The notes beneath the pieces are model-generated. The model did no database searches and was not told the origin of the DNA. It was given only the letters and a program-made list of their open reading frames with translations. DNA of 64,000 nt from Myxococcus guangdongensis (GTDB lineage: Bacteria; Myxococcota; Myxococcia; Myxococcales; Myxococcaceae): positions 124,001 to 188,000 of the forward strand of contig NZ_JAJVKW010000010.1 in assembly GCF_024198255.1 (NCBI RefSeq), in the 5' to 3' direction. Of the stretch, positions 33,588 to 42,405 are shown one piece after another. The stretch's first letter is position 1; every line of letters starts with the position of its first letter. The position numbers were made by a program, and so were the translations under genes.

Positions 33588-34283
33588 ATGCGTTCGCACC
33601 TCCCCCGCCTCCTCGCCCTCCTGCTGTGCTCCGTGGCTGCTGCCCCCGCCGCCGTCGCCCGGCCGATCAGCTCCGAGGCGCAGTTCTGGTACACCGTCAG
33701 CGCCCAGGGTCCGATCTCCGAGCCGTTCCTGTATTACCTGGAGGCCCAGCCCCGCTTCGGCAAGGACGACGGCCGCGCCATCTTCCGCGCCGCGGGCGGC
33801 TCCCGCGTCACCCAGGACCTCTCCCTGTGGCTGGGCTACGGCTGGATTCCCGTCTGGGTCTGGGATGGAGACCCCGCGCTCCGCCAGAACGAGAGCCGCC
33901 TGTTCCAGCAATTCCTGTTCACTCCGAGGCTGGGCGAGGTGCGTACGACAGTCCGCGCGCGCCTGGAGCAGCGCTTCCTTCCGGGCACCACGGCGGTATC
34001 CCACCGCGCCCGGGTGATGCTGCGGGGTGGGCTGCCGGTGGCCGCCGAGGGCCGGCTGTCGCTCATCGTCTGGGACGAGGCCTTCGTCCACCTCAACTCC
34101 GTGGACAACGGGCCCCGCCAGGGCTTCGACATGAACCGCGCCTTCGTGGGCGTGGGCTGGAAGTTGGGGGACCACTCCTCCGTGGAGGTCGGCTACCTCA
34201 ACGTCTTCACCCGCCGCCCCACCGCCGAGACGGACCAGCTCATCCACACACTCTCCGTCTCCACGCCCTTCAACTTCCTGTGA
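33588..34283 (+). CDS. DUF2490-type outer-membrane protein
   Basis: The 231-residue protein has a signal peptide (LLALLLCSVAAAPAAVA) and then alternating short strands with aromatic residues (LYYLEAQPRFGK, SLWLGYGWIPVWVW, VEVGYLNVFTRR), ending in FNFL with a C-terminal Phe-x-Leu consistent with beta-barrel insertion. DUF2490 proteins are small outer-membrane barrels of unknown function. It is divergent from the GAF gene with a 264-bp gap. Confidence 0.72.
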   Translation: MRSHLPRLLALLLCSVAAAPAAVARPISSEAQFWYTVSAQGPISEPFLYYLEAQPRFGKDDGRAIFRAAGGSRVTQDLSLWLGYGWIPVWVWDGDPALRQNESRLFQQFLFTPRLGEVRTTVRARLEQRFLPGTTAVSHRARVMLRGGLPVAAEGRLSLIVWDEAFVHLNSVDNGPRQGFDMNRAFVGVGWKLGDHSSVEVGYLNVFTRRPTAETDQLIHTLSVSTPFNFL

Positions 34284-34441
34284 GCTGAAACGGGCCTCGG
34301 GAGGCTTCTCGAAAAGCAAGAAGGCTCGCGTGCACGGGCGCGTCCTGGAGCGCGCGGGCCTTCGTTTCGAGATGAGCGCAACTTCTTGATACATTCTCGC
34401 GATAACTCTTCAGCCACCTCGTATGGAGTCCTGAGACCCCC

Positions 34442-36613
34442 ATGAGCATTCGCCGCACTGAAGGTTCGAAGCCGTCGGTTCTCCCCACCATCTCCTCCGA
34501 GGCTCGGCCCAAGAGCGCCGCGAAGACCCCGACGGCCGCGAACGTCATCAAGGACGGGTTCGGCCCGGCCGCGAAGACGTCCGACCTGGCCCGCGCGGAG
34601 AACACGCTCAAGCCGCTGCCTCCCCCCGTCGGCCGCCTGTCGCTGGACAGCAAGGAGGCGCAGAGCGCCATCCAGACCGCGCTGCAGCACCTGGACGTGG
34701 GCACCAAGCTCCCGTCGCAGGGCCTGCGCGGCGGCATCCAGTACCCCTCCTTCGTCCCCAAGAACGTGGAGCGGGACGAGCTGGGCATGACGCACGTGCG
34801 CCTGGACCGCAGCCACGAGGGCGTGAAGGTCTACGGTGAGCAGGTCGTCGCGCACCTGGCCAAGGACGGCAAGGTCGACAGCGTCACGGGTGACCAGACC
34901 CAGATTCCGGCCGGCATCGGCACGCAGAAGCCCGCGCTGTCCAACGCCCAGGTGCTGGACATCGCGCTGAAGGAGTTCAACGGCACGCCGGACCGCCAGC
35001 CGCACTCCGAGCGCATCATCTACAAGGACCCGTCGGGCCAGTACCGCTCCGCGTACCGCGTCGAGGTCGCCGACACCACGGCCACCGAGAACCCGCGCAA
35101 GATGAACTACTTCATCGACGCGAACAGCGGGAAGGTCTACGAGAAGTTCAACACCATCGACGGCTTCAAGAACTGCCCCTGCGCCACGCACGGCACGGGT
35201 GACGCCGCCGCCACCAAGGGCGCGGCCGGGACGAAGGGCGCCGCCGCGGCCCCCGCGGACGTGAAGGTCTCCACGTCGCCCAACGCGCAGATCAAGGACA
35301 AGGGCTCGGTCACCTCCAAGGTGACGGTCGCCGACGACGTCACGGTCGACAAGCTCAAGCTGTCCCTGGACATCACCCACACGTACAAGGGTGACCTGAA
35401 GGTCACGCTGACCAGCCCCTCCGGCAAGACGTTCGACGTGCACAACCGCACGGGCGGCAGCGCGGACAACATCAAGCAGGACTTCGACCTGACCGCCTTC
35501 GCGGGCGAGTCCGCCAAGGGCGAGTGGACGCTGAAGGTGAGCGACCACGCCGCGGGCGACAAGGGCAAGCTGGTCAAGTGGGGCCTGTCCATCACCCCCA
35601 AGACGACCCAGCAGCCGCCCACCGAGCCGCCCGCGCCGGGCGCCGCGGACGACACGTCCATCTACAGCGGCAAGGTCGCGCTGGAGACCAAGAAGCAGGC
35701 GGACGGCACGTACACGCTCGAGGACGGCACCCGCGGCAAGGGCGTGGCCACGTACGACGCGCGCAACCAGGAAGAGGCCAGCGGCCAGACGCAGATCAAG
35801 GACGACAACAACATCTGGGGCGAGGCCACGGACCCGGAGCGCAACCGCGCCGCGGTCGACGCGCACTACGGCGCGGCGATGACGTACGACTTCCTGAAGA
35901 ACGTCCTCGGCCGCGACTCCATCGACGGCAAGGGTGAGAAGCTGGTCTCCTACGTCCACGTCAGCGAGAACTTCGTCAACGCGTACTGGGACGGCGAGAA
36001 GATGAGCTACGGCGACGGCGACGGCGTGGACTCCGGTCCGCTCACCGCGCTGGACATCGCGGGCCACGAAATCGCCCACGGCCTCACCGAGCGCACCGCC
36101 GGCCTCATCTACCGCGGCGAGTCGGGCGGCCTGAACGAGGCGTTCAGCGACATCATGGGCGCGGGCGTGGAGTGGTACGCGTCCACGCAGAACCCGGCCG
36201 TGAAGTTCAACTGGACCATCGGCGAGACGGCGTGGACGCCGACCAACGGCGATGACACGGACGGCCTGCGGTACATGGACGACCCGAAGAAGGACAATTA
36301 CTCCATCGACAACTACAAGGACTACCCGAAGCAGACGGAAGTCCACGGCTCCAGCGGCATCGCGAACAACGCGTTCTACCTGCTGGCCAACGGTGGCACG
36401 AACCGCACGTCCAAGATTGAGGTCAAGGACGGCATCGGGATGGATAAGGGCCTGAAGATCTACTACCGCGCCCTGGCCCACTACATGACGCCCAGCACCA
36501 CGTTCGCCCAGGCGCGCACGGCCACCATCAAGGCGGCCACGGACCTGTACGGCGCGGACTCGGCCGAGGTGACGAAGGTGAAGGAGAGCTGGACCGCCGT
36601 CGGCGTGAACTAG
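34442..36613 (+). CDS. M4 (thermolysin) metalloprotease with P-domain before the catalytic domain
   Basis: The 723-residue protease has a propeptide (FTP/PepSY type, about residues 65-240) and a proprotein-convertase P-domain at about 272-386 (DKLKLSLDITHTYKGDLKV). The catalytic domain spans about 405-723, with zinc motif HEIAH at 542-546, the third zinc ligand Glu566 in GGLNEAFSD and a later His in VHGSSGIANNAFY. The P-domain is usually C-terminal; here it is between propeptide and enzyme. No signal peptide is visible; the N-terminus is a Ser/Lys/Pro-rich tail. Extracellular digestion of prey protein is plausible, but the export route is unclear. Two hairpins follow the gene. Confidence 0.85.
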   Translation: MSIRRTEGSKPSVLPTISSEARPKSAAKTPTAANVIKDGFGPAAKTSDLARAENTLKPLPPPVGRLSLDSKEAQSAIQTALQHLDVGTKLPSQGLRGGIQYPSFVPKNVERDELGMTHVRLDRSHEGVKVYGEQVVAHLAKDGKVDSVTGDQTQIPAGIGTQKPALSNAQVLDIALKEFNGTPDRQPHSERIIYKDPSGQYRSAYRVEVADTTATENPRKMNYFIDANSGKVYEKFNTIDGFKNCPCATHGTGDAAATKGAAGTKGAAAAPADVKVSTSPNAQIKDKGSVTSKVTVADDVTVDKLKLSLDITHTYKGDLKVTLTSPSGKTFDVHNRTGGSADNIKQDFDLTAFAGESAKGEWTLKVSDHAAGDKGKLVKWGLSITPKTTQQPPTEPPAPGAADDTSIYSGKVALETKKQADGTYTLEDGTRGKGVATYDARNQEEASGQTQIKDDNNIWGEATDPERNRAAVDAHYGAAMTYDFLKNVLGRDSIDGKGEKLVSYVHVSENFVNAYWDGEKMSYGDGDGVDSGPLTALDIAGHEIAHGLTERTAGLIYRGESGGLNEAFSDIMGAGVEWYASTQNPAVKFNWTIGETAWTPTNGDDTDGLRYMDDPKKDNYSIDNYKDYPKQTEVHGSSGIANNAFYLLANGGTNRTSKIEVKDGIGMDKGLKIYYRALAHYMTPSTTFAQARTATIKAATDLYGADSAEVTKVKESWTAVGVN

Positions 36614-36635
36614 CTCCCACGTCGTGCTTGCAGGA

Positions 36636-36660
36636 CCCGGGCACGCAGAAGGTGCCCGGG
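36636..36660 (+). terminator. First of two terminator hairpins after the M4 gene
   Basis: A perfect 9-bp stem (CCCGGGCAC / GTGCCCGGG) with a 7-nt loop lies 23 bp after the stop codon. Confidence 0.6.
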
Positions 36661-36661
36661 A

Positions 36662-36698
36662 GGCCCGACGTGACGGGGTGGCCTTCGCCCGTCGGGCC
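36662..36698. terminator. Second hairpin after the M4 gene
   Basis: A 9-bp stem (GGCCCGACG / CGTCGGGCC) spans a 19-nt loop directly after the first hairpin. It could also serve the minus-strand genes ending at 36846. Confidence 0.5.
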
Positions 36699-36845
36699 CT
36701 GTGATTCGGGACGCTCCAGGAGCCTCAGCGGCTCCTGAGCGGGAAGGGGGGCGTTCCGAGTCCTCTACCGCGCGGCGGCTGTTGCTTCGGAGTTGCGAGG
36801 CGACAGTCGACCGCGCGGTTGTTTTTTGGGCGCGGCGCGCGCGGC

Positions 36846-37115
36846 TCAGGACTCGGGCGGCGGGCAGGTGATGGGGCAGGTCTGGCTGGTGGGCAGGCAC
36901 AGGCCGCCGCAGCAGCCGGGGTTCCACGAGCACCCGGCCTCCAGCCGGCACGTGGCCTGGGTGGTGCTGGTGCACGAGGCCAGGGCGGACTCGGAGGACG
37001 TCGCCTCCGACGCGGTGTCTCCGCTGGCGGTGGCCTCGTCGGGCCCGGAACAGCCCGTGAGCAGCGTGGCGACGGCGGCACATGCGAGGAACAGCGCTCG
37101 ACCGGGGAGAGTCAT
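36846..37115 (-). CDS. Small cysteine-rich lipoprotein
   Basis: The 89-residue protein has signal peptide ACAAVATLLTGC with lipobox LTGC and ATG 37115 preceded by AGGAG. The mature part ends in a cysteine cluster (CTSTTQATC, GCSWNPGCCGGLC, CPITCPPPES) that is nearly the same as the C-terminal end of the next minus-strand lipoprotein at 37292. This suggests a small disulphide-rich domain duplicated between them. Expected in the periplasm or on the outer membrane. The family is not recognised. Confidence 0.7.
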   Translation of the reverse strand: MTLPGRALFLACAAVATLLTGCSGPDEATASGDTASEATSSESALASCTSTTQATCRLEAGCSWNPGCCGGLCLPTSQTCPITCPPPES

Positions 37116-37291
37116 TGCAGGCTCCTGTGGGACGGCGTGGATGCTGCTTGGCGGGACAGCATGGACAGACACTCCGACGGCACGGGCCTGGGGCCCGCAT
37201 GGAGTGTCTGTCCAATCATGTCATTTCCGGGCGACTTCAATGACGTCGTCAGGACTGTGTGGTTGTGAGCGAGGGTGGGATGCGGGGCGGC

Positions 37292-38014
37292 TCATCCCTC
37301 GGGCGGCGGACAGGTGATGGGGCAGGTCTCGCCAGGCGCGAGGCACATGCCACCGCAGCACCCGGTCACCCAAGCGCAGCCGGACTCGGCGGTACACGTG
37401 CCAGAGGTCGTGCCCGCGCACTCTGGCGGGGGACACTGGTTCTGGTTGCACGCGAGCGCTCCACCGCTACAGGTTCCACAACTGGCGACCACACGCCGAA
37501 CGCCACAGTTGTCCGTCCCCAGGAACTGGCCACAGGCCGCGCCGAGCCGTGAGCAGAAGGCCACGTCCGACTCAGGGACACAGGATGAGAGCTGAAGGCT
37601 CAGTTGTGCCGTGAGGGCCTGGTCGTAGGTGTTGTCCGTGACGACCAGGGTGCCCGTGAAGATGGTTCCGCTGAGGGTGCCCGTGATGGCATCGCCACCG
37701 GTGGTGGACCACTGGGCGGAGGTGCCCGTCCGGGTGCCTGTCAGGGTGCCGGTCTTGATGTACTGATTGCGTCCAGGCTCCAGGTCGAAGGCATTCCCGG
37801 AGAGCTGTCCATTGTTGTCCGTGATTTCGTAGCGGACCGACGCGGGGGTCTCTCCGGTCTTGCTCATGGTGCCGACCCAGGTGCCTGTCAGGCTGCCCGT
37901 GAGGGGCGCCGTGGTCGAGGAGGCGGACGGTGTCGACCGAGGTCGCTCCGAGCAGCCGGTAGCCATGAGGACCAGCAGCAATGGAGCGAGAAGGGCGTGG
38001 CGATTCAAGTGCAT
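37292..38014 (-). CDS. Lipoprotein with beta-rich body and cysteine-rich C-terminal module
   Basis: The 240-residue protein starts at ATG 38014 with signal peptide LLAPLLLVLMATGC. The body is rich in Gly/Thr strands (GSLTGTWVGTM, GTLTGTRTGTSAQW, GTLSGTIFTGTL), a lipocalin- or META-like repeat style. The last 75 residues hold about 16 cysteines (CVPESDVAFCSRLGAAC, GCAWVTGCCGGMC, CPITCPPPEG). The ending matches that of the 36846 lipoprotein. Both genes run the same way with 176 bp between them and may have arisen by module duplication. Function unknown. Confidence 0.7.
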   Translation of the reverse strand: MHLNRHALLAPLLLVLMATGCSERPRSTPSASSTTAPLTGSLTGTWVGTMSKTGETPASVRYEITDNNGQLSGNAFDLEPGRNQYIKTGTLTGTRTGTSAQWSTTGGDAITGTLSGTIFTGTLVVTDNTYDQALTAQLSLQLSSCVPESDVAFCSRLGAACGQFLGTDNCGVRRVVASCGTCSGGALACNQNQCPPPECAGTTSGTCTAESGCAWVTGCCGGMCLAPGETCPITCPPPEG

Positions 38015-38058
38015 GCGAGGACCCTTGGCGCGGCGGGAGGCAGAGCGAGACTCCTGAG

Positions 38059-39039
38059 TCAGGGGCAGCAAATGCAGGCCTCCTTCTGCGCGCTGTCGTA
38101 GGCGTTCCGGCCCGCGCTGTGGGTGAGGAGCGCGATGCCATAGGTCGCGGCGATGTTGATGCAACGGCCGAGCTGGGTGCTCGCTGTCGCTGGGTTGAAG
38201 GTGTTCCGGCAGACCGTGAGCATGTTGGTGGTGAGCATCGTGTCGCAGAGGACCTTGTTGCTGTTGCAGGTGCCGTAGCAGGCATCGTGCGCACGGCAAG
38301 GGCTCACGAAGCTCGCGGTCCCCTTGGTGCTGACGTACGAGTCAGGTACAGGGAACATGGAGGTCTCCGAGCCACACGCATCATTGGGATTGGGGACGTT
38401 GGGGTCCCAGCCTGGGCGGGGCGCGCGATTGGGGCAGTCGGCCAGGTTGGTGATGACGAACTTGGGGCGGACCGTCTCGTTGACGCAGCACTGGGTGGCG
38501 GGATTGTAGGAGGTCGTCCCGCAGGTGAGAGGGACGCAGGTGCCGCTGACGCACGTCTCATCGGCCGCGCAGCACTGGTTGCCACACAAGGGCGCGGATG
38601 GGCTCTGGACGCAGGCCACCGAGGTCGAGCCACCGCTCGAGTCGGGCGGTGTGTAGGAACAGCTCCCGGGGCACCCATTCCCAGTGGTGCAGCTCTGCCC
38701 CGGAGTGCACGCCCACTGGTTGCAATGGGTCGTCGAGGAGGGGTAGGTCTCCCACGACGCGCAGTGGTTGCCGATGTTGTAGCAGGACGGCCCCATGTTC
38801 GAGCCGTACTGGGGCGGAGGTGACTGGGACGAGCCGTCACAGGTGCACATGTGGATGGCGCCGTTCGGGTAGTTGATTCCGCCCGGGCCACAGTCGAAGA
38901 AGCAGCCCGGCGTGCCGGGCTGGGAAAAGCACTGGTACTGCGCGAGGGCTGGAAGAGGGAGGGTGGTCAGCAGGGTTGCGAGGAGGGCGGTGAGCCATCC
39001 TCGCAACCGATGGGAGTTCTGGGGGCCGGGTTGGTTCAT
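38059..39039 (-). CDS. Secreted cysteine-rich protein with phospholipase A2-like domain
   Basis: The 326-residue protein has a signal peptide (LLATLLTTLPLPALA, cleavage near residue 33). The N-terminal half holds several cysteine-rich blocks (CFFDCGPGG, CTTGNGCPGSC, CGNQCCAADETC). The C-terminal part contains CRAHDACYGTC at about residues 248-258, the calcium-dependent PLA2 active-site pattern CxxHDxCYxxC with His251-Asp252, followed by NSNKVLCD as in group XII-like PLA2. A secreted phospholipase attacking prey membranes is plausible. No calcium-loop GxG is obvious, so activity is uncertain. A 10-bp hairpin abuts its start codon. Confidence 0.78.
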   Translation of the reverse strand: MNQPGPQNSHRLRGWLTALLATLLTTLPLPALAQYQCFSQPGTPGCFFDCGPGGINYPNGAIHMCTCDGSSQSPPPQYGSNMGPSCYNIGNHCASWETYPSSTTHCNQWACTPGQSCTTGNGCPGSCSYTPPDSSGGSTSVACVQSPSAPLCGNQCCAADETCVSGTCVPLTCGTTSYNPATQCCVNETVRPKFVITNLADCPNRAPRPGWDPNVPNPNDACGSETSMFPVPDSYVSTKGTASFVSPCRAHDACYGTCNSNKVLCDTMLTTNMLTVCRNTFNPATASTQLGRCINIAATYGIALLTHSAGRNAYDSAQKEACICCP

Positions 39040-39040
39040 G

Positions 39041-39063
39041 GAGGGCCCTTGGAAAGGGCCCTC
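39041..39063 (-). promoter_or_regulatory. 10-bp hairpin directly upstream of the PLA2-like start codon
   Basis: GAGGGCCCTT and AAGGGCCCTC form a perfect 10-bp stem with a 3-nt loop, one base upstream of the ATG at 39039-39037. In the mRNA the ribosome-binding region would be within this stem, so translation may depend on opening it. A protein operator is an alternative. The role is inferred from position. Confidence 0.45.
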
Positions 39064-39161
39064 GGATACGTCACGAACTCTGGCGTTGGGTCGTTCTGAG
39101 ATGCGTTTCCGGTGCCACGGTATGAATGTGTCCCCCTTGGGAGGGTTTGGCCCCTGAAAGC

Positions 39162-40739
39162 CTACAGCCGGCTCGGGTCGTCCACGCGGTAGTGGCCCAG
39201 CCAGTAGTCGTCATCGAAGCCGGGCAGGTCGATGTTGATCTTCTGCATGTGAATCTGGCCGCGCGCGCCCATGCGCGGGTCGGCGTCCAAATCCCAGAGG
39301 TCCAGGCCCTCGAACTCGTCGGTGGAGCCGTAGGGGACGTAGTAGTAGCCCTGCACGTAGCCGTTGACGACGTCCACCATGTAGATGCCGGACGTCTGGC
39401 CTCCGCCGCCCACGCTCACGTAGAGGTTGCCGCGCGCGGAGATCTTGCCGCCCTGAATCCACGTGCCCTGGGGGATGTTGCTCGAGAAGGACAGCGTGCG
39501 CTGGTGCGTGATGGACACCGTCGTGCCGGACAGCGTGATTTGATAGCCGCGCAGCACCGTGTAGCCCGGGTGGTTCGTCGCCGCGTAGAACAGGCCGTCA
39601 CGCGGGTTGTGCGCGATGAAGGCCACGCCACCCTCCCACTGCGGCAGGGACGCGTAGCCGATGTACTGCATGCTCGTGTTGAACACGCCCACCGCGCCGC
39701 TGCGCCCCGGACCGTCCATGGCGATGTAGAGGTAGCCGTTGACGTGCACCAGGTCGCCGTAGTGCCGGAAGCCCGCGTTGTACCAGGGCGAGGGCATGCG
39801 GTAGGTGCCACCGGGGTTGTTGTTCAGCCCCGACATCGGCCACCAGGCGATGAGCCCCTCGGTGGACTCGTCCTTCCAGAAGTTGGTCGCGTTGCGCGTC
39901 TGGTACCAGTAGTAGGCGTCGTGGGTGAGGCCCTGGAGGTTGTCGGAGAAGCCCGTGTAGCTGCGGTCGCTCGGGAAGTCCGGCAGGTTGGCGACGATGT
40001 TGGGGATGGCGTAGCGGTAGCGCTCCATGAACAGCGCGTTCGCGGTGGCGTCGATGCCGGAGCGGTACTGGGCCGCGCCCACCGCCCACGTGCACGTCCA
40101 CCACCACTTGGGCAGGCTGGCCGTCTGCAGGCGCTGCCACGCGCCGCTGCCCCAGCGCTCCAGCCACAGCGTGCCGGTGGCCTCACCCGTGGTGGCGCAG
40201 GCCTGGTAGTACTTCTGCACCGGACCCCAGCCGGAGTGCGCCCAGCTGTACACGTTCGTCGGGCACCAGATGGCGTCGTACTCCCGGTTGAGCCCCTGGC
40301 AGAAGCTCGATGACCACCACGCCGTGTCCGGCAGGGCCTGCTGACTGACGACGCCGGGCCCCACGTCGGCGGAGCTCCGGGCGGGCCCCTCGGGCGCCAG
40401 GGCCTCTCGGGTGGGCGTCAGGTGCAGCATGGACGGCGCGCGGCTGGCGGCCTCCACCAGCTTCGCGGGCGGCTCCTGCCCGCCGGACAGCTTGCGGTAG
40501 ACCTCCGTGATGGGCATGCCGTCGAACGCCGCCGCGTCCGGCATGGGCGTGCCGCGCGGGCCCTTCACCACGGTGACGATGCCGTAGTCGGGCACCTCGT
40601 GGAACGAGATGGATTGACCCTCGGGGAGCGTCACGCTCGCCAACCGCGTACCCAGGTCCTCACCGGCCTCGTCCGTCTCCGGACCGCCACACGCCACCAA
40701 CATCGCCGCACAGCCAGCCCACTTGAACAGACCTCGCAC
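39162..40739 (-). CDS. Lipoprotein of unknown function, propeller-like
   Basis: The 525-residue protein starts at GTG 40739 with AGGAGG 9 nt upstream. Its signal peptide ends in lipobox AAMLVACGGP. The mature part has an early linker and then Trp/Tyr-rich strands (SWAHSGWGPVQKYYQAC, WLERWGSGAWQRL, KWWWTCTWAVG) and repeated propeller-like segments (HVNGYLYIAMDG, ISARGNLYVSVGGGG). It ends near DDDYWLGHYRVDDP. The family is not recognised; it resembles secreted glycan- or surface-associated proteins by composition only. It is divergent from the FAD oxidoreductase cluster. Confidence 0.68.
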   Translation of the reverse strand: MRGLFKWAGCAAMLVACGGPETDEAGEDLGTRLASVTLPEGQSISFHEVPDYGIVTVVKGPRGTPMPDAAAFDGMPITEVYRKLSGGQEPPAKLVEAASRAPSMLHLTPTREALAPEGPARSSADVGPGVVSQQALPDTAWWSSSFCQGLNREYDAIWCPTNVYSWAHSGWGPVQKYYQACATTGEATGTLWLERWGSGAWQRLQTASLPKWWWTCTWAVGAAQYRSGIDATANALFMERYRYAIPNIVANLPDFPSDRSYTGFSDNLQGLTHDAYYWYQTRNATNFWKDESTEGLIAWWPMSGLNNNPGGTYRMPSPWYNAGFRHYGDLVHVNGYLYIAMDGPGRSGAVGVFNTSMQYIGYASLPQWEGGVAFIAHNPRDGLFYAATNHPGYTVLRGYQITLSGTTVSITHQRTLSFSSNIPQGTWIQGGKISARGNLYVSVGGGGQTSGIYMVDVVNGYVQGYYYVPYGSTDEFEGLDLWDLDADPRMGARGQIHMQKINIDLPGFDDDYWLGHYRVDDPSRL

Positions 40740-41232
40740 GCGCTCACGCCTCCTGAAGAATTTCAGGGTGAACGCATCCGGTGGTTTTGCTTCGGTCCGC
40801 GCGGGCGCGCGCGGTGGGCCACGCGCGCGCTCCCGCCAGGGCTTGTGGGGGACTTGTGGACAAGCGCCGCGTGCGCGCCGCGCTGGCCGCGGAAGTTCCG
40901 AGCGCCGTTGCTTGGCGTTCCCACGGACGCGGGTGTGCCCCTCCCGTGACGGAGGGCGTGCGCCACGGCGATACGAGAGGGCCACCAGGTGGCGATTGCC
41001 CGCGACGCCGGCGCGCGGAGCGTGACGGCCCGTCGTCCCCAGGCCGCCTCGCGCCTCCGACTCCGGACGGTGTCTGACATGGGGCCAGACGCCGCACCCG
41101 GCGCGTCCTTCCGAATCCAGACGCGAACCGTCAATAGTGGCAAATCAAGTTAATCGAGCAAGTCACGATTCTGAAAACTCTCCGTCATGAACACTGTGTG
41201 GCGGGGGCTGCGTGCCTTTGAGGAGACCTTCC
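40740..41232. other. Gene-free divergent region, A/T-rich at its right end
   Basis: This 493-bp stretch lies between divergent genes. No convincing coding region is seen. The segment 41130-41190 (with CAAATCAAGTTAATCG) is clearly A/T-richer than the surroundings and is the likely promoter of the 41233 operon, but no sigma-factor consensus can be fixed with confidence. Confidence 0.4.
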
Positions 41233-42405
41233 GTGACGCGAGACCTGCAGCGGTATGACGTGGTGTTGGTGGGGGGCGGGGTGACGGGATTGATGGCGAG
41301 CCACAAGCTGGCGCGGCTCGGCCTGCGGTTGTTGTTGTTGGAGAAGCAGCCGACGTTGGCGAGCGGGCCGTCCACGCGCAACGAGGGCTGGCTGCACCGG
41401 GGCAGCTACCACGCGGGCTCGGTGAAGGACCGGCAGGCGGCGGTGCAGGTGGCGCGGCGCTGCATCTACGGCCACGAGCAGATTCGCGCGTTCGCGCCGG
41501 AGGCGGTGGAGGACGCGGACCGTCCGCCGCTGGTGCTGGTGCGGGACGCGGACCGGCTCCAGGAGCTGGTGTCGCGTTGGGAAGAGGCGGGGGTGTTCCA
41601 CCGGCCGCTGACGAAGGCGCAGGCCTCCGCGCGCTTCCCGTCGGCGGACCTGGCGCGGGCCTCGGCGGTGTTCGAGGTGGCGGACGTGAGCATCAACACG
41701 CGGATGCTGTACCGCAAGCTGCTCACCTCCGCGCAGCAGGGCGGCGCCGAGGTGCTCACCGGCGCGCGACTGGAGCACGTGCGCGGCTCGGAGGCCACCG
41801 TCGTCACCGCGGACGGCTCGACGCTCCAGCTGGAGTCGCGGCTGTTCGTCTACTCGACGGGCTTCGGCGCGAGGGACTTGTTCCGCCAGTTCTTCGAGCT
41901 GGAGCTGCCCATCCGCTACTGGAAGAGCCACCTGGTGGTGGTGCCTCGGCTGGGCGGCCACGGGCTGTTCTACGTGGACCCGCACGAGGCGGCGATGATG
42001 CACCACGGGGACTACAGCGTCGTGGGGCTCAATGAGGACGCGCTCCTGTGCGCGAACCCCGACTATCTCGTGGTGCCCGAGCGCGCCGACAACCTCCACC
42101 GCGCGCTGGGGCGCCTGGTGCCGGGCTGGAGGAGCGCGGGCACGTACAGCGACGTCGCGTGCACCAAGGTGGACTTCGCGCCGGATGCCACGTCCGCGCG
42201 CTCGCTCAACATCGCCATCCACGAGCCGGTGCCGGGCCACATCTGCATCCTGCCGGGGAAGATGACCGAGGCGCCGTTCCTCACCGACGTGCTCACGGCG
42301 CGGCTCTACGAGCGACTGGAGGACGGGCTCATCGCGAAGCGGCCGTGTGACGTGCTCCACGCCAGCCTCGCCGCCGTCACGCGGGAGGCCCACCATGCGG
42401 CTTGA
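41233..42405 (+). CDS. FAD-dependent oxidoreductase (DAO family)
   Basis: The 390-residue protein starts with the FAD dinucleotide-binding fold VVLVGGGVTGLMASHKLARLG and an acidic end of the second strand (LLLLEKQ), then STRNEGWLHRGSY, typical of glycine oxidase/D-amino-acid oxidase-like flavoproteins. The GTG at 41233 has AGGAG about 8 nt upstream; another GTG seven codons earlier is possible. The gene overlaps the next by 11 nt, and that one the next by 4 nt, so three genes form one operon. Deamination or dehydrogenation of an amine or hydroxy acid is expected; the substrate is unknown. Confidence 0.82.
   Translation: MTRDLQRYDVVLVGGGVTGLMASHKLARLGLRLLLLEKQPTLASGPSTRNEGWLHRGSYHAGSVKDRQAAVQVARRCIYGHEQIRAFAPEAVEDADRPPLVLVRDADRLQELVSRWEEAGVFHRPLTKAQASARFPSADLARASAVFEVADVSINTRMLYRKLLTSAQQGGAEVLTGARLEHVRGSEATVVTADGSTLQLESRLFVYSTGFGARDLFRQFFELELPIRYWKSHLVVVPRLGGHGLFYVDPHEAAMMHHGDYSVVGLNEDALLCANPDYLVVPERADNLHRALGRLVPGWRSAGTYSDVACTKVDFAPDATSARSLNIAIHEPVPGHICILPGKMTEAPFLTDVLTARLYERLEDGLIAKRPCDVLHASLAAVTREAHHAA

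Noticed and set aside
34193-36481. 762-codon minus-strand frame opposite the M4 protease
   Set aside because: Val/Arg/Gly-rich shadow of a high-GC gene; the plus frame has HEIAH and the P-domain.
40763-41143. Short frames on both strands in the divergent region 40740-41232
   Set aside because: Arg/Ala/Pro-rich translations without ribosome sites or recognisable features; treated as gene-free.
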